DNA of 64,000 nt from Berberis thunbergii (GCA_003290165.1 QNQO01000516.1:496001-560000), one strand, 5' to 3'. Counted from the stretch's first letter, positions 47,641 to 60,215 are shown. The notes: a model not told the origin generated them from the sequence alone. Program-made: numbers and translations.

Positions 47641-47929
47641 TCTTGGATAGTCAGAGATAGAGAAAATATTTTATTTATTTAATATGTACAAGAAATACAT
47701 AAAGATATACAAAATTACAAAAATGTTTCTTCAAAGAAAAAAGTTGTATTGGAACTTTTCGTGTTGGTTAGTCAACATATTGAATGAACCAAAGAACAAA
47801 ATCCTAAACCAAACAACATCATAGGCATAAACCTAAACCAACTCATCATACCTCCAAACATACACCTTTTACAGAACAACAGTGTAAACAACAACCATTT
47901 TTTGCTAAAACACAGAAATGATAGACCTG

Positions 47930-48710
47930 AAATCGAATTTTTTTTTTTTTGCTAAAACATAGAAATGAAGAATGCACACCACAAATCTTAAAACCCCATT
48001 TGTTCAAAATCCATAAACCCTAGATCTTGGGTTTATAAAATCCATAAACCCTAGAATATGAAATCGAAAATTATTTTTTTGGTCGATCTTGGGTTTACAA
48101 AATCCATAAACCCTACAATATGAAATCGCAATTTTTTTTTGGTTGATCTTGGGTTTATAAAATCCATAAACCCTAGAATATGAAATCAAAATTTTTTTTT
48201 TCTCGATATTGGGTTTCAATTCAATATCAAAGTAAAGAAACCCTAGATCTAGCAGAAAGTAGAAATCCCCAACAAGAAATCACACACAAAGAGGGAGAGA
48301 ATGAGAGAGAAAATAAACTAAAAGAAAGGTGGAAGCTTTACCTTTTGGCAGAGGGTGTTCCTCTTTGTCTTCTCAGGGACTGGCGAGAGGGAGGGACTGT
48401 CAGTTTTCGGGGGGAGAAAGAGAGGGAGCGGCTTCACTATTCCTCAGTGGATTCGAAGGGGGACCTGCTTCTTCTCTGTCTCTGTCGAAAATGGGGAAAT
48501 GGGGAGAGGGAGAGCTTCCTGTCGAGAGGGAGATGGACTGTCGAGATGGAGGAGAAATTGAGCTTCAGATGGAAATGGGGAGAGGGGGAGCTTCCCTCCT
48601 TTTCTCCCCCAAAATTTCGATTCCCCCGCAAAATTTTTTTTTTTACCACGTCAGCTCTGCGCGTGCGACCCACCCTCCCTCGCCCATTTCCTCGACATCT
48701 AGAATTGCTC
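47930..48710. repeat. Right long terminal inverted repeat of the MULE
   Basis: Mirror image of the left arm, with about four copies of the CATAAACCCTAGAATATGAA unit at 48000-48200. The GA-rich part (48350-48600) gives long but compositionally biased frames that are not genes. Confidence 0.85.
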
Positions 48711-48808
48711 TTCCTGGAACCATCTCTTTTTTTAATCTATTTCCTCTTCTTTATGCAACCAATCTACAAACAAAATCTTCAAATTAGATTCTTTCATGTA
48801 TTTAACTT

Positions 48809-48997
48809 GAGGAATTCTAAATGTCGAGGAAGCCAGCAAGGAAATCAGCGAGGTTTGGAGAGAGGGAAGGTGGGGACCGTCCATCTCTCTCCAGATGTGC
48901 GCATAAAAAATACCGACATGCATCCCAAGGGGGATGGGCGGCCCACACTCTCCCTCTCTCCCTTCCTCGCCCATTTCCTCGCTGGCTAGAATCACTC
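48809..48997. mobile_element. Small MULE (MITE), 189 bp, perfect 9-bp target duplication
   Basis: Starts GAGGAATTCTAAATGTCGAG and ends CGCTGGCTAGAATCACTC. It is flanked by exact ATTTAACTT repeats (48800-48808 and 48998-49006). A hairpin core is built from GGGAGAG-rich arms. It lies 98 bp to the right of the large MULE and belongs to the same terminal family. Confidence 0.88.
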
Positions 48998-49418
48998 ATT
49001 TAACTTAGTTTTTTAGCCTGTGCTGAGCGTGGGTGGCCAGACTTTATAACTCACTTGTTGGGATTCATGTATATTGAATAAAAAAACTCTATCCTCTCTC
49101 AATTTTTTCTACTCATAATGAACCTGTCATTATTCACGTTAATTATGTTTCAAATTTTGCCAAAAGTTTTTATTTTTTATTTTTAAGGAATTGAAGGACG
49201 AGGAGGCAGTGATGAATTATAATTAAAATGTTTTTTTAATAATAAATTAGGGAAATGAAATCAATGGAATGCATTGAAAGAAAAAATACGACAAAAAAAG
49301 GTAAGCAATAAAAGCATATAATTAAGAATAGGAAAAGGCATATACTTAAATGTATTAAACTATGGAAAAACATAAAACTTTTAGCACATGAATGATTTTT
49401 TATTTTTTAATTCTAGAG

Positions 49419-49583
49419 AGCCTGATTCGAAAGCACTTATTTGTGCCTAGGAGGGTGGTCCGCACGTGATCGGACCAATTCTACCCCTCTCCAACTTCTC
49501 CATACATACGGAGAGAAGGTAGAGTGGTCCGATCACTTGTAGACCACCCTCCGAGATACAAATCAATGCTCTGGGACCAGGCT
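49419..49583. mobile_element. Hairpin MITE, 165 bp
   Basis: Near-complete palindrome. The outer arms AGCCTGATTCG.. and CAGGCT complement each other, and the inner arms GGAGGGTGGTCC, GTGATCGGACCA and CTCTCC pair with their complements around CATACATACGG (about 49502). No clear target duplication was found. Confidence 0.75.
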
Positions 49584-49684
49584 TCGTAAAAGCTCTGTTT
49601 TTTTTTAATAGGAGGTTTGCTTAAAACATGATATTTTTTATGCTTTGGGACTAGGCTCCGAAAAGGCTAGAAAATTTTATACTC

Positions 49685-50131
49685 CTTACCATGATTTTGC
49701 GAAAATTCTAAAATATTTCGTGAAATTTCGAAAAAGAAAAATATGTTATTTCGATGAGTTATTTCAAAATATTTCGTATTTTCTTTGTAAATTTTAGCAT
49801 TTTCATGTCAAACCTAAAAAATTTAAAGCGAATTACATTTTTTTCGATCAAAATATTTCATTAGTTTTCGTAGATTATTTTTATATTTTCGTGTAAAACC
49901 AAAAAATTATGAAGCAAGTTATATTTATAGGGATACTTAAGTATTTAGGCTTATTTATATATTTAATGTATTTATTATGTAATTTACTTGTATCTTACTT
50001 GTCCATATATTTATATATTTTTGACATAGACACAAATTTTTTACGTCTTTTCTATATACAATGAAATATTTCACGAAATATTTCTTAAAATCGGGAGACT
50101 GAATTACTTCAAAAAACGAAATCACAATCCT
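49685..50131. mobile_element. MITE of the CAAGGATTGTGATTTCG family
   Basis: The right end GAAATCACAATCCTTGC is perfect and the left end TTACCATGATTTTGCG is diverged. The core has repeated GAAATATTTCG motifs. Confidence 0.65.
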
Positions 50132-50584
50132 TGCACCGGATTGATACTAATAACACCTACAATTAACACTAAAATAAAAAATATAATAGTAATTGTATTC
50201 TTCATGGACTTAATCTAGTACTGAACATTTATCTGTACAACTATAAAAATGCATTGTATATAAAACTGAATCGGGTACAATAATTTAAGTCAAATTTTGA
50301 TCAAGTCAACAATTTAACAAATGCAAAGAAGTCTGATGACTAGAATACATGATTAAAATTGTAAAATAATTAAGATAAATATGTAAGTTGAATCTGGAAG
50401 GTTTTGAATGTACAAGCATAATAAGATCTTAATTACAAGTTTAATAAAAAAATTGGGGTGGGGTGGGGGTGGTTTATGAGCCAATCCAACCACCAAATTT
50501 TTATGAGTTGAATAGTGATATATTTTCATTGGGAGTTCTATATTTTGTTATCTTATATTTTAATTAAAAGTTTTTTTGGTGGGC

Positions 50585-51855
50585 TTTATTCGAAAAATGA
50601 CTTTTAATGTCTACTTTTTTACAAAATAAACCATTTAGATATCATAGTTAATGTAATGGCTAATTTGTGTCTACTTTTATATATATTTTTATACCAACAA
50701 TGACTCTTTTACTAACCCAGGTTAACTAATAAAGTTATATGACATCTTAACATTTTTAAACAAATAGAAAACCGTATTTTATATTTTTATAACCAACAAT
50801 GACTATTTTATTAATGATTCTAATTTTTTATTTTTTGTTATTTTTACTATTTTTTTAACCCTTAACCCCTCCCACCCCTTGCCGCTGGTAGGTATCGATA
50901 TTAATGATTCTAATTATGACCAACCAATTATAAGTTCTCATTGATCGACAAGTTAATCAAATTATTATACTAATGTTTGGTAAATTTTTCATAATGTAGT
51001 TAATGATGATTACAAATTTGGTTTTAATTAGTTAACAAATCAATTTGATTAACTTGTCATATATTGATTAGAAAAGTTTACTGGTACCCGTGCATTACCT
51101 TTCCTGATGATGATTAGAAATTTGATTTTTGTTATCATTGTTTTTTATTCCATAATGTAGTTAATAAATCAATTTTCCCACTATCGAAATTTGATTTCCT
51201 ATTCTTCAATGCTTGGGTACTTGTAAAGTAATAAATTTTATTCTCTGTCGTTATTTAGACACAAGCTATCACTATAGAGCATAATCATAGCCTCATACGT
51301 AAAATGAAAACCAATATTGAATAAGATAATTTCATGTAAACTAAATAGTGACAGAGAATTAAAGCAACCATTAATTGATCAAAAAAATTTTATTCTCCAA
51401 ACTCAGATATACCTTCACAACCGATCAAATACAAACACATTCAGAGTGACAAAAACATTCATGAATAAAAAAAATGCTAACATGAAATAATAATGCAGTC
51501 ATTTGTAGCTAACAAATGATATAAAATAATTGCTCAAACTGTAGTTAAAGAAACTATTTGTAGTCATCTGTTGTCTACAAATACTGGGAGGGGTTAAGGG
51601 TAAAACAAAATAAGTAAAAATAACAAAAAACTAGAGTTATTAATAAAAGAATATTTGTTGGTCATAAAAATATAAAATTAGGTTTCTATTTGTTTAGAAA
51701 TGGTAAATATGTCTTATAATTTTATAAGTTAATGAAATTGTCATTTTGGTCATAAAAGTATAAAATTAGACACAAGTTAGTCATTACATCAACTACGTTA
51801 TCTAAATTGTCTATTTTGTGAAAAAAGGCCTTTAAAGTCATTTTTCGTTTATTTT
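50585..51855. mobile_element. Foldback-type element with inverted repeats of about 280 bp
   Basis: 50585-50890 and 51580-51855 are diverged reverse complements. Shared blocks include AAATGACTTTTAATG, ACAACAATGACT(C/A)TTTTA, TTAACCCTTAACCCCTCCCA and their complements. About 690 bp of AT-rich non-coding DNA separates the arms. No transposase and no obvious target duplication were found. Confidence 0.65.
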
Positions 51856-52940
51856 ATTACTTTTTTTTTGTTTGGGTTTCATATTACTTGTGAACAAATA
51901 AGTCTTTATTAAACTATGAATTGTTTCTTGTTTAATGTATTCATATAATTGCATAAAAACAACTTATGAAAAAAAATTCAGTTAGAGAGAATTAAATTCG
52001 CTATATGTTAAAATAAATTCTTACACTCAAAGGGGATCAAACTTGGGTCATTAGTAATGAAGATTTAAATACCAACCAATGTACCAAAGAATTGATATGT
52101 CCTTTATTGAATTACGCTTTATAATGTCGTACCTTCACATCTATATTAAAATTTTCAAAAAATGTCACGTATATACTAGGTTCTTTTTTTATAAATTGAG
52201 GGGGAGAGGGGCAGCTGCCCCCTCTGGCCCCTTTGTAGGTCCATCCCTGTATGCAATACATGAATAGTTTGAAAATCATATTTCACAATTTTAACTCCAT
52301 TTTGATAACGTACTAAAATGTTAACAAATTTTATGAGATATTTACAAACAATAAGTACAACAAAACTAAGATAAAAAAAACATAGGGAATCCAAAATAGG
52401 AACAAATTTATAAAGGTTTTTTTTAATTATGGCCCTCATTAGTATATGTCTAAAAGAGTTTGGCCCTCATTTTGAAAACTACTTGAATCTAACCTCCAAT
52501 TTCACGTTGACTCTATTAGTCAATATTAGTAGTGCGTTTGACTGGTCTTGACTGTTTGATTTCTTTAAAAACCCATGTGCTTAGTATGTGTTAAGGAAAA
52601 ATTATAATAATAAAATCATTCATACTTAGAAAAATTATCAAAATGAAAGATGTGTTGAATATTATGAACACCCCAAACAATAAATAAGCTTATAAAGATG
52701 CAAATGGAAGAACCTTGGCAATTCAATTTGGGAACCAAATCGATGAGAAAAGTTGGAATAAAACCCTAAATTTAGAGGCGAGAACTTTGTTTAGTTTTCT
52801 TTTTTCCAGTGTCTTTATTTTATTATTTAAATAGTCAGGTGTGGTAAGTGTGGCTCAGCACAAGCTTGTGTTAAGGAAGCACTAGCACGTGGTGACCATT
52901 ACACCAACACTAGTGAACCCGTGGAAATTGCAACGTGACC
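51856..52940. other. AT-rich spacer with a hAT-end-like motif
   Basis: Contains GGGGCAGCTGCCCCCTCTGG..GTAGGTCCATCCCTG (about 52208-52250), typical of the GC-rich palindromic ends of some hAT elements and similar to 9225-9280. No gene was seen. Confidence 0.4.
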
Positions 52941-52986
52941 TTGAAGCAGGGGAGTCCCTGGGCAGGGCCCCCATTTCCCAAAGGCC

Positions 52987-52987
<1 letters not shown>

Positions 52988-53041
<54 letters not shown>
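52988..53041. repeat. (AT)n microsatellite, about 26 repeats
   Basis: Uninterrupted AT dinucleotides, preceded by CAGGGGAGTCCCTGGGCAGG (about 52948), a GC-rich motif reminiscent of a hAT end. Confidence 0.95.
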
Positions 53042-53042
<1 letters not shown>

Positions 53043-53619
53043 TTGGTTTTTATTTTATTAAATTAAGAATTAGGTTGGGATTAAAAAAACAGGAGACCGA
53101 CCAAAAGTATGAACTAATAATTATATAACTAATAACCAGATTATAAGTATAAGGTTGTGAAACAAAAATAGAAGGATATGGATAAATGGAAGGGCGAGAA
53201 AAAGAGAAAAATAAAATATCAACGATATGTGATTCCAAATATGATGTATGATCTGCAAATCATCGCAATGTAACACAGCATAAACCCCAACACAAGGTAC
53301 AAGGTGGAACTTATTATCTTAATGGGTCCTCATTTTTCAATCTCGTTAAGTTTCCCCAGCGAAACACACCAACACTCTAATTTCAAGATTTTGTTCTTAT
53401 CCTATCTTGATTATGTATAATCTTGTTCGACAAAAGGTCCATTCATATACAATAATCACAATGTGGCGGATATAGTTTAGTGGTAAAAATGTGATTCGTT
53501 TTATTAACAACTTAAATAGTTAAAGGGTCTTTCGGATTTATCCGTATTCCGTTCCGATTAAAAACTTTATTTCTTAGAAAGGATTTAATCCTTTCCCTCT
53601 CAATAATCGATTTGAGGAA

Positions 53620-54085
<466 letters not shown>

Positions 54086-54764
54086 GAGATAAGACGGCCC
54101 TATGGAGAATGTGTATATATATACTACCTCAAAATTAAATTATAATCTAAAAATCCATTTATTTAGAATACAAACCGATAAAACACACGCTACTTTACGT
54201 AAATGATTAAACGCGATAGAAAACACGCGCATTAATGATTGTGCCTCCTCCTTTTCTTCTCCACACAATCTGCCTATCATCTTTCCTATCTAATTAAATT
54301 TTCTTTCTTTATTCTTTCTAATTCTAAACAACTAAACCTCATTCTAATTCAGTAAATCCAACTTCATTTTTTATTCTGTGATTTGTAAAGAAAGTCATTT
54401 GTCTTTGTGGATTTGAATATAGTTGACGTGAGAAGAAAGAAAAGGTCACTGGCTAAATAAAGAGAAAGGATAAGTTACAAAGATTATATAGTAAATTTTT
54501 AATAGTTTTGAACAAAGATTAGTTATTACTAGTGGTGTTTTTTAATAGATTTTAATTATATTTATATGTTTTGTTTTGTTTGGATGTCTGCAGAGGACAA
54601 AACTTGTGGAATCCAGTATAGTGAGTCCAAAATTGATTAGTAGAATTAGTCTCTAATCAGTTGATTTTGTACTAATTCATAAAACCCTTTGTTGCTGTAA
54701 TTTGTGTTTTTTTCTTGCTGCAATTTGTGTTTGTTTGATTTGTTTCTTTCTTTTGGTTTCAATG

Positions 54765-55140
54765 ATGCCTAGAAAATATAAGTCAGGTTTTGAAAAAAGA
54801 AAACAAAAGAAAATAGAAGAACTTGTTAGGTCATTAGCAGGATCTCATGATAAATCTATGCCTGGTAAAAGAGGGAACTCAACATCAAATGTTGAAGAAT
54901 AAATAAATCCACCACCGGTGATTAGTTATATAATTGAAAATGAACAAGGAAATGTAGAAACAAATGAACCAGAGAAACAAATGAACAAGAGAAAGAACAA
55001 ACAAATCAACTAATAAGAGTTAACGAATTTGGGCCAATAAATATTTATGATCCAGAAAATTGGGATAAAATTAATCAACATTGAAGTTGATAAAATCATA
55101 TCTTCGATCCACCAAGTCACAAGAAAGATTAAATTGATTA
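54765..55140 (+). pseudogene. hAT transposase (ZMYM1/TTF-type) N-terminal remnant
   Basis: Begins MPRKYKSGFEKRKQKKIEEL, the usual start of plant TTF-type zinc-finger hAT proteins, followed by a Lys-rich linker. After several stops it has INIYDPENWDKINQ, matching the NIYDPxxWxxID motif just before the TTF zinc finger. The zinc finger itself, DUF4371 and the dimerisation domain are missing. Confidence 0.65.
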
Positions 55141-55299
55141 GCTATGATGTCTATTGAGAGTGACTTAGTAAAAGTTGATTACAACGATATAATTAGTGAT
55201 TTTTCATCTCAAAATGCTAGAACAGTCATATTTAATTAAAATAAGGTATTATATATTTTTTTCTATAAAGAACCCCATTTTTAGAGTTCTCCCAAGCCT

Positions 55300-55632
55300 C
55301 ATAGACTCAGGATCGCCACTGCCTGAAGTGTGGTCAGATCTGTCCGAATTTCGACCTGATAGGTTTCTTAAGGACAAGTCTGAGGTGGATTGAAGGGCCA
55401 GAATATTGAACTAATGCCATTTGGCAGTGGTCGACGTATGTGTCCAGGACTTTGGTTAGGGCGGCACTCCACTTCTTTGGTACTTGCTCGTCTCATCCAA
55501 GGGTTTGAAATAGAGACACCACTAGATGCAAAAGTTGACATGACAAAGAGATCAAGTGTGACCAATTACAAGGGATTTCATCTCGAAGTATTGCTCACTC
55601 CCTGCCTCAAACCTAAGCTTTATAATTTCTAG
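55300..55632 (+). pseudogene. Cytochrome P450 (CYP82-like) C-terminal fragment
   Basis: Reads PEVWSDLSEFRPDRFLKDKS, then after a one-base break KGQNIELMPFGSGRRMCPGL. This includes the heme-binding FxxGxRxCxG loop with its Cys ligand, and the sequence ends with LEVLLTPCLKPKLYNF. The PERF-type and WKGQxFELxPFGSGRR signature resembles the CYP82 family. The frame breaks at GAT TGA AGG (about 55393). The oxygen-binding I-helix, ExxR and the membrane anchor are missing, so this is a tail fragment only. Confidence 0.8.
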
Positions 55633-55639
55633 TTATTCT

Positions 55640-57228
55640 GATGAAAAGAGTGGTATGTAATAGGTAGATAAATACTTAATTCAAATTCATGTGTCTAATG
55701 ATCTACATATTCATCCCTAATTTGAATACCAAATTTTCAAATCTACAAGTCTACTAATCTACATACCTTTTGTTGAATGTTTCATTTATTTATATAATGT
55801 CTGTCATTAATTCTATGTGTGACTTTAACATGCAGGGAGTGATGAGGGGAGACATTCTTTGCAACATTCTCCTCATTCATTGAGGTACGTCCTTGGGGGA
55901 GTGATTTCCACCACGACTTTTCTCATTTGCAATGTCTCTATTTTCTAGAGGAAGAGATCCGTTGGGTTTGGATTCATGCCTTTGATTACAATCTGTTATT
56001 AGGGGCTGTTTTGGGCTTTAATGACTGGACATGACTTTTTGGGCTTCTTGAGTCGGGCTTGAATTAAAACACTCAATCCTCGTGATTCGAGTCTCCCTAA
56101 TTAAAACACTTTGCCATGTGTACGGCCGTGATTCGAGTCTCATTCGATGTATCATCACAAACAATCTATATCATGATTTACCTGTAGACAACCCACATCG
56201 TGTTAAACCTCATGGTTTGTCAACTGCAATTCAGCATGCAAAAATAAACTTCATAAACATTGATTTTTACCCAAAAAATACTACGATTCATACTAAGTTT
56301 ATTTAGTATAAAGATAGTGATATAAACCCTCCCTAAAGAGTTGAAGGCAATACAGGCATATGAACAGAGGTGAGTGCATTCAATCCAACACCAGATAACA
56401 AAATTCACAATAATGTGTTTGCCTTAAGCTCTAAAACGAGAAATCGGGTAGATCTCATCCATATGAAGCTAAATCAGGAGGTACTTGAAATACTCCCACA
56501 ATTAGTTTCCATTATGTTTGAAATATAAAGGAATGTAAAACAAGTGTAATTATGAAAATACAATGGACATGGTTTCCTGACTTGATTATTAACAAACGTC
56601 CTATATCGGGCCATCTTATTGAAAAACAATTTATTATTTTTTTTGTTCTATAATGAGTATTATTTTCATTGTCACTTTTCTAACATAATTAACTTAAAAA
56701 TCATTATCGCCAACCTCAAACCCTATATATACCAAGTTGCCAAAAAAGGGAACTCATGGTTTACTAGATCGGAATCCACTCACCAAGACCACCATGCATT
56801 GGACAAACATGATTATATTTCTAAGCATGCTTAAACACATAAAATTAGGGAACTTCGTCTCTCATCCATGCTTTTAGTTTTGGTGGTTGGTTGTCTTCTC
56901 ATGTTTCAAGTGGTTCGCCTTCTTCCCTTGCCATTAACCCTCTTGAAGAGTGGTGTTGGAGCAGCCTAAATGCAATTATGTCTAATAAGTGGCAGGTACT
57001 CGCTTTTACTCCGCTTGCTCGTCTTTTGATGAGTGGTTTGCTTTCTTGGAAATATTTTGGGCGACCTCTTTGGACCATGGTGGTGATAAGCTCATTAAGG
57101 CTTTTGGGTGAATACGATGGTCGATGTTCCTTGGTTCTGGTGAATGATAGAGGTTTTTCTCATTGTGTTTTTGTTTTGTTATGTATTTGTAAGTAGCTTG
57201 GTGTTTGTGGTGTTCTATGATTGTACTA
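55640..57228. other. Gene-free region
   Basis: Small frames such as 56082-56306 and 56891-57196 show no family features. No repeat border or RNA gene was identified. Confidence 0.45.
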
Positions 57229-57507
57229 GTAGTAGGTAGGGGTGGGCATCCCATCCCGCGATCCCGTTTCCGTCCCGATTTTTCTGGGTCTTAATGGGAT
57301 TGAATAATTTCATCCCGATCTCGTCACGTCCCGATCTAGAATGGGATGGGATGAGATGAAGATTTTCAATCCCGCCAATTCCGTCCCGTCCCGAACTAAT
57401 TTATTAATATTAATTATTAATATTTTATTTAATTATTTATTTTAGAATTGTGGATGCCCATACAAATATACTGATGTATTTAATAAAGTGAGAGAGGAAC
57501 ATGGGGT

Positions 57508-59178
57508 TAGGGGTGGGCACGGTCCGGATCGGTTCCAAATTTGAAGGAACCTAACTCGAACCGTTTAAAAATAACGGATCCGGTCCGGTCCGGATCCCCT
57601 CATTTTGAACATTGAAACCGAACCTGACTCGAACCGTTTGGAACGGTCCGATTCCTACGGTTCCAAACGGTTCCAATGTTCAAAATCTGGGGATCTTCTT
57701 TAAAATGAATCCAAACCAGAAAGCAGAGATTGGTATTCAGATGTCAAAATCTTATAATTAGATTCACTGAATCCAACAAACAGAACAAACCCATGGTCTC
57801 AATTTTCTCTCAGAAAATTAAAATGAAAGAAACAGAGAAAGAGGTGAATCAAGAACAAAATTATTACTCCTATTTGAAAAACAAACATTAAACATTTGAT
57901 AGTGCCCTAGATCAATACTACAGTACATCAAGAACAAAATTACAAAAGATTAAACATTTTTCTTACTTCCTCTTGGTGAAAGAGTTGAACTTTGGTGGGC
58001 GAGAGAGAACAGTTGAAGCACGCACATGAAAATGGAGAAAGGAGGCAATGGAGAAAGAAACAGAGATCAACTAATTACCACCAAATCCATCAAATCAGAT
58101 CTCAAAACCATCATCACTTCCATCCATCTTTCCTTCAATCCCTTTCAAAATATCAGGTAGGAACCTCACATACACCAACCCAACACCCTGTAAACATCTT
58201 GCAGATTACAAGCACAAGCATGGTAATAGGTTCAACTCGGTCGAAAACAGTATCAAAACATCCCCAAATTCGATCAGGTTTTCTTCTTCAGGGAGTGCAA
58301 GTTGCCCCATTTCAACATCGATCGATCCCGCTTCAATGACCTTCAAGGCCTATTTCTTCAAATCAACATAACTGAGAAACGATTTGGTCATCAGATCATT
58401 CATCTCTTCTCAGTTCCAGAACAGCAAAACAGGGGAGAAACATCAAAGAGAGGAGAGACCTCTTCTTCGACAGACCTCATCCCTTCGACAGACCTCTTCT
58501 TCGACAGACCTCTTCTTCGACTGATCTCATCCCTTCGACAGACCTCTTCTTCGACAGTGAGAGAAGAGGAGAGGAGATCTCCTTCTCGAGACAGAGAGCA
58601 GAGAGAGGAGAGGGAGATCTCGCTGATCTCTTCTTCGACAGACCTCTTCTTCGACAGAGAGAGGAGACGAGAGGAGAGGAGATCTCCTTCTCGAGACAGA
58701 GAGCAGAGAGAGGAGAGGGAGATCTCGCTGATCTCTTCTTCGACAGATCTCATCCCTTCGACAGACCTCTTCTTCGACAGAGAGAGGAGAGAAGAGGAGA
58801 GGAGAAGGAGATCTCCTTCTCGAGACAGAGAGAGGAGAGGAGAGGGAGATCTTCCTTAGGTTTTGCAGAGACAGAGACAGACAAAGAGAGGAGAGACAGG
58901 TCACAGAGAGGAGAGTTTGGCTTTGGCTGTTTAGGTTTAGGTTTGGTTTGGTTTATGGTTTTATAATTTATAGTAAATGGGATTTGAAACGGTCCGGACG
59001 GGTCCAACCCGGACCGTTTCGTTTTTAAAATTAGGAACCGGGACCAGACCGTTTTATAACGGATCCGGACCGATCCGGACCGTATCTAAAAACTTATAAT
59101 TTAAATCCGGACCGTTTAGAGAAAAACGGTCCGGTTCGAGTTGAATCCGCGGATCGTCGACCCGTTTGCCCACCCCTA
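57508..59178. mobile_element. hAT-like non-autonomous element (nested), 8-bp target duplication
   Basis: Begins TAGGGGTGGGCACGGTCCGG and ends GTTTGCCCACCCCTA. It is flanked by exact CATGGGGT repeats (57500-57507, 59179-59186). Subterminal arrays of CGGTCCGGA and GGAACCG differ from the outer element's CCCGTCCC arrays, so it is a different subfamily with the same terminus. Confidence 0.9.
58436..58870. repeat. Tandem repeats of about 120 bp, CTTCTTCGACAGA / GGAGATCTCCTTCTCGAGAC
   Basis: Three imperfect tandem units inside the nested hAT-like element. Each joins a CTTCTTCGACAGACCT array to a GA-rich block with AGGAGATCTCCTTCTCGAGA. They cause long biased frames on both strands that are not genes. 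Confidence 0.85.
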
Positions 59179-60215
59179 CATGGGGTTCCTCATCAGCAAC
59201 ATTTGACACTAATTCAATACCCAATTCACATTTTATCAAGTTTTATTTTTTAAACAAGTATAAGGGGAAACATATTTTGTAGTACGGTACCTATCGGACT
59301 TACTATATTGCATCGATACACATCACGATCTAGATGAGACTGTTTCTGCCCAAACAAATGGACCAGGTTAGTCAAGTTGGGCCAATGTCTTAGGGCACTT
59401 CTACAAACCCTACTAATATAATTTACTAAAATTACAAACAATTTTGCTTAATTACCTTGATTTCAAACAAGTAGCCAACAAAATCATAATTCAAAATTGA
59501 CTAGAAGAACTGATCTGAAGTGAACAACATATTGTTCAAGTTTTGGTAAAATAAACTAACAAGTTTTGGTATCAAGATGAAAATGGTGGCAGAGTTACAG
59601 GTTTACGCTTAGAGAAAACAATTCTAAAAGGTATGAATCAAACACTACATAATTTTATCATATATGCTACATTGAACGTGCATCTTCTCTATTTAATTGT
59701 TGTATTTACAAGGCTTGTTATGTATCAACTATGTAGGCTATAATGATCAAGTTAACATATTTGTATCTTCATTCACAGAAAATGGTGCTTTTGGGAAAAA
59801 AAAATTATATATGATTAGCACGTTGATCCCGTCTCGTCCCGAACCCGTTTGGGATGGGACGAGGTCGGGATGAGGTTTTTTCCATCCCGTCCCGTCCCGA
59901 TCTCGTATGAACGGGATGGGATAGGGATGGGCATATCTCGTCCCATCCCATCCCGTGCCCACCCCTAGTAGTAGGTGAGTTGTTGTATGTTCTTTTTTTT
60001 GTTTTGTAAGGGTATCCCCTTCAATGGTTTTAGTAAATATAACTACTTATTAGTGGAAAAAAAAGAAAAAAAAAACTATAATTGCTACGAGCCTACCAGC
60101 AATATTATTTGGGAATAATCGAAAAACCCTACTTGTAGCATCCATGGTGGTGTTGGGGTGACACTAAAATGAGGTTGTAAAGGAACCTCAAATTCTCATT
60201 TAGATTATTTAGAGG

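Larger units (their letters stand above)
42309..48710. mobile_element. Pack-MULE-like element, 6.4 kb, with long terminal inverted repeats and captured gene fragments
   Basis: The termini GAGCAATTCTAGATGTCGAG on both sides are exact inverted repeats and belong to the same family as the small hairpin MULEs in this window. The arms extend inward to about 43493 (left) and from about 47930 (right). The left arm carries about 400 bp of extra sequence (about 42900-43220). A near-perfect 9-bp duplication flanks the element. Between the arms lie ALG7/GPT exons (plus strand) and an ALY/REF last exon (minus strand). No MULE transposase was found. The arms encode only low-complexity frames. Confidence 0.82.
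57237..59967. mobile_element. hAT-like non-autonomous element (outer), TAGGGGTGGGCA ends, 8-bp target duplication
   Basis: Begins TAGGGGTGGGCATCCCATCC and ends with its complement. It is flanked by exact GTAGTAGG repeats (57229-57236, 59968-59975). Subterminal zones are arrays of CCCGTCCCGATC and GGGATGGGA. It contains the second copy of the family (57508-59178) as a nested insertion. Without that insertion the outer element is about 1.05 kb. Confidence 0.9.

Noticed and set aside
48180..48989. 269-codon frame, one of the longest in the window
   Set aside because: It crosses the MULE right arm, the element border and the adjacent small MULE; biased composition, no domain.
56891..57196. 101-codon frame
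   Set aside because: No recognisable motif, codon pattern or splice context.
58436..58870. Regularly spaced repeats considered as a CRISPR-like array
   Set aside because: The genome is a plant's; the units are contiguous tandem repeats without unique spacers.
58302..58904. Long Arg/Ser/Glu-rich frames on both strands
   Set aside because: Produced by tandem repeats inside a hAT-like element.
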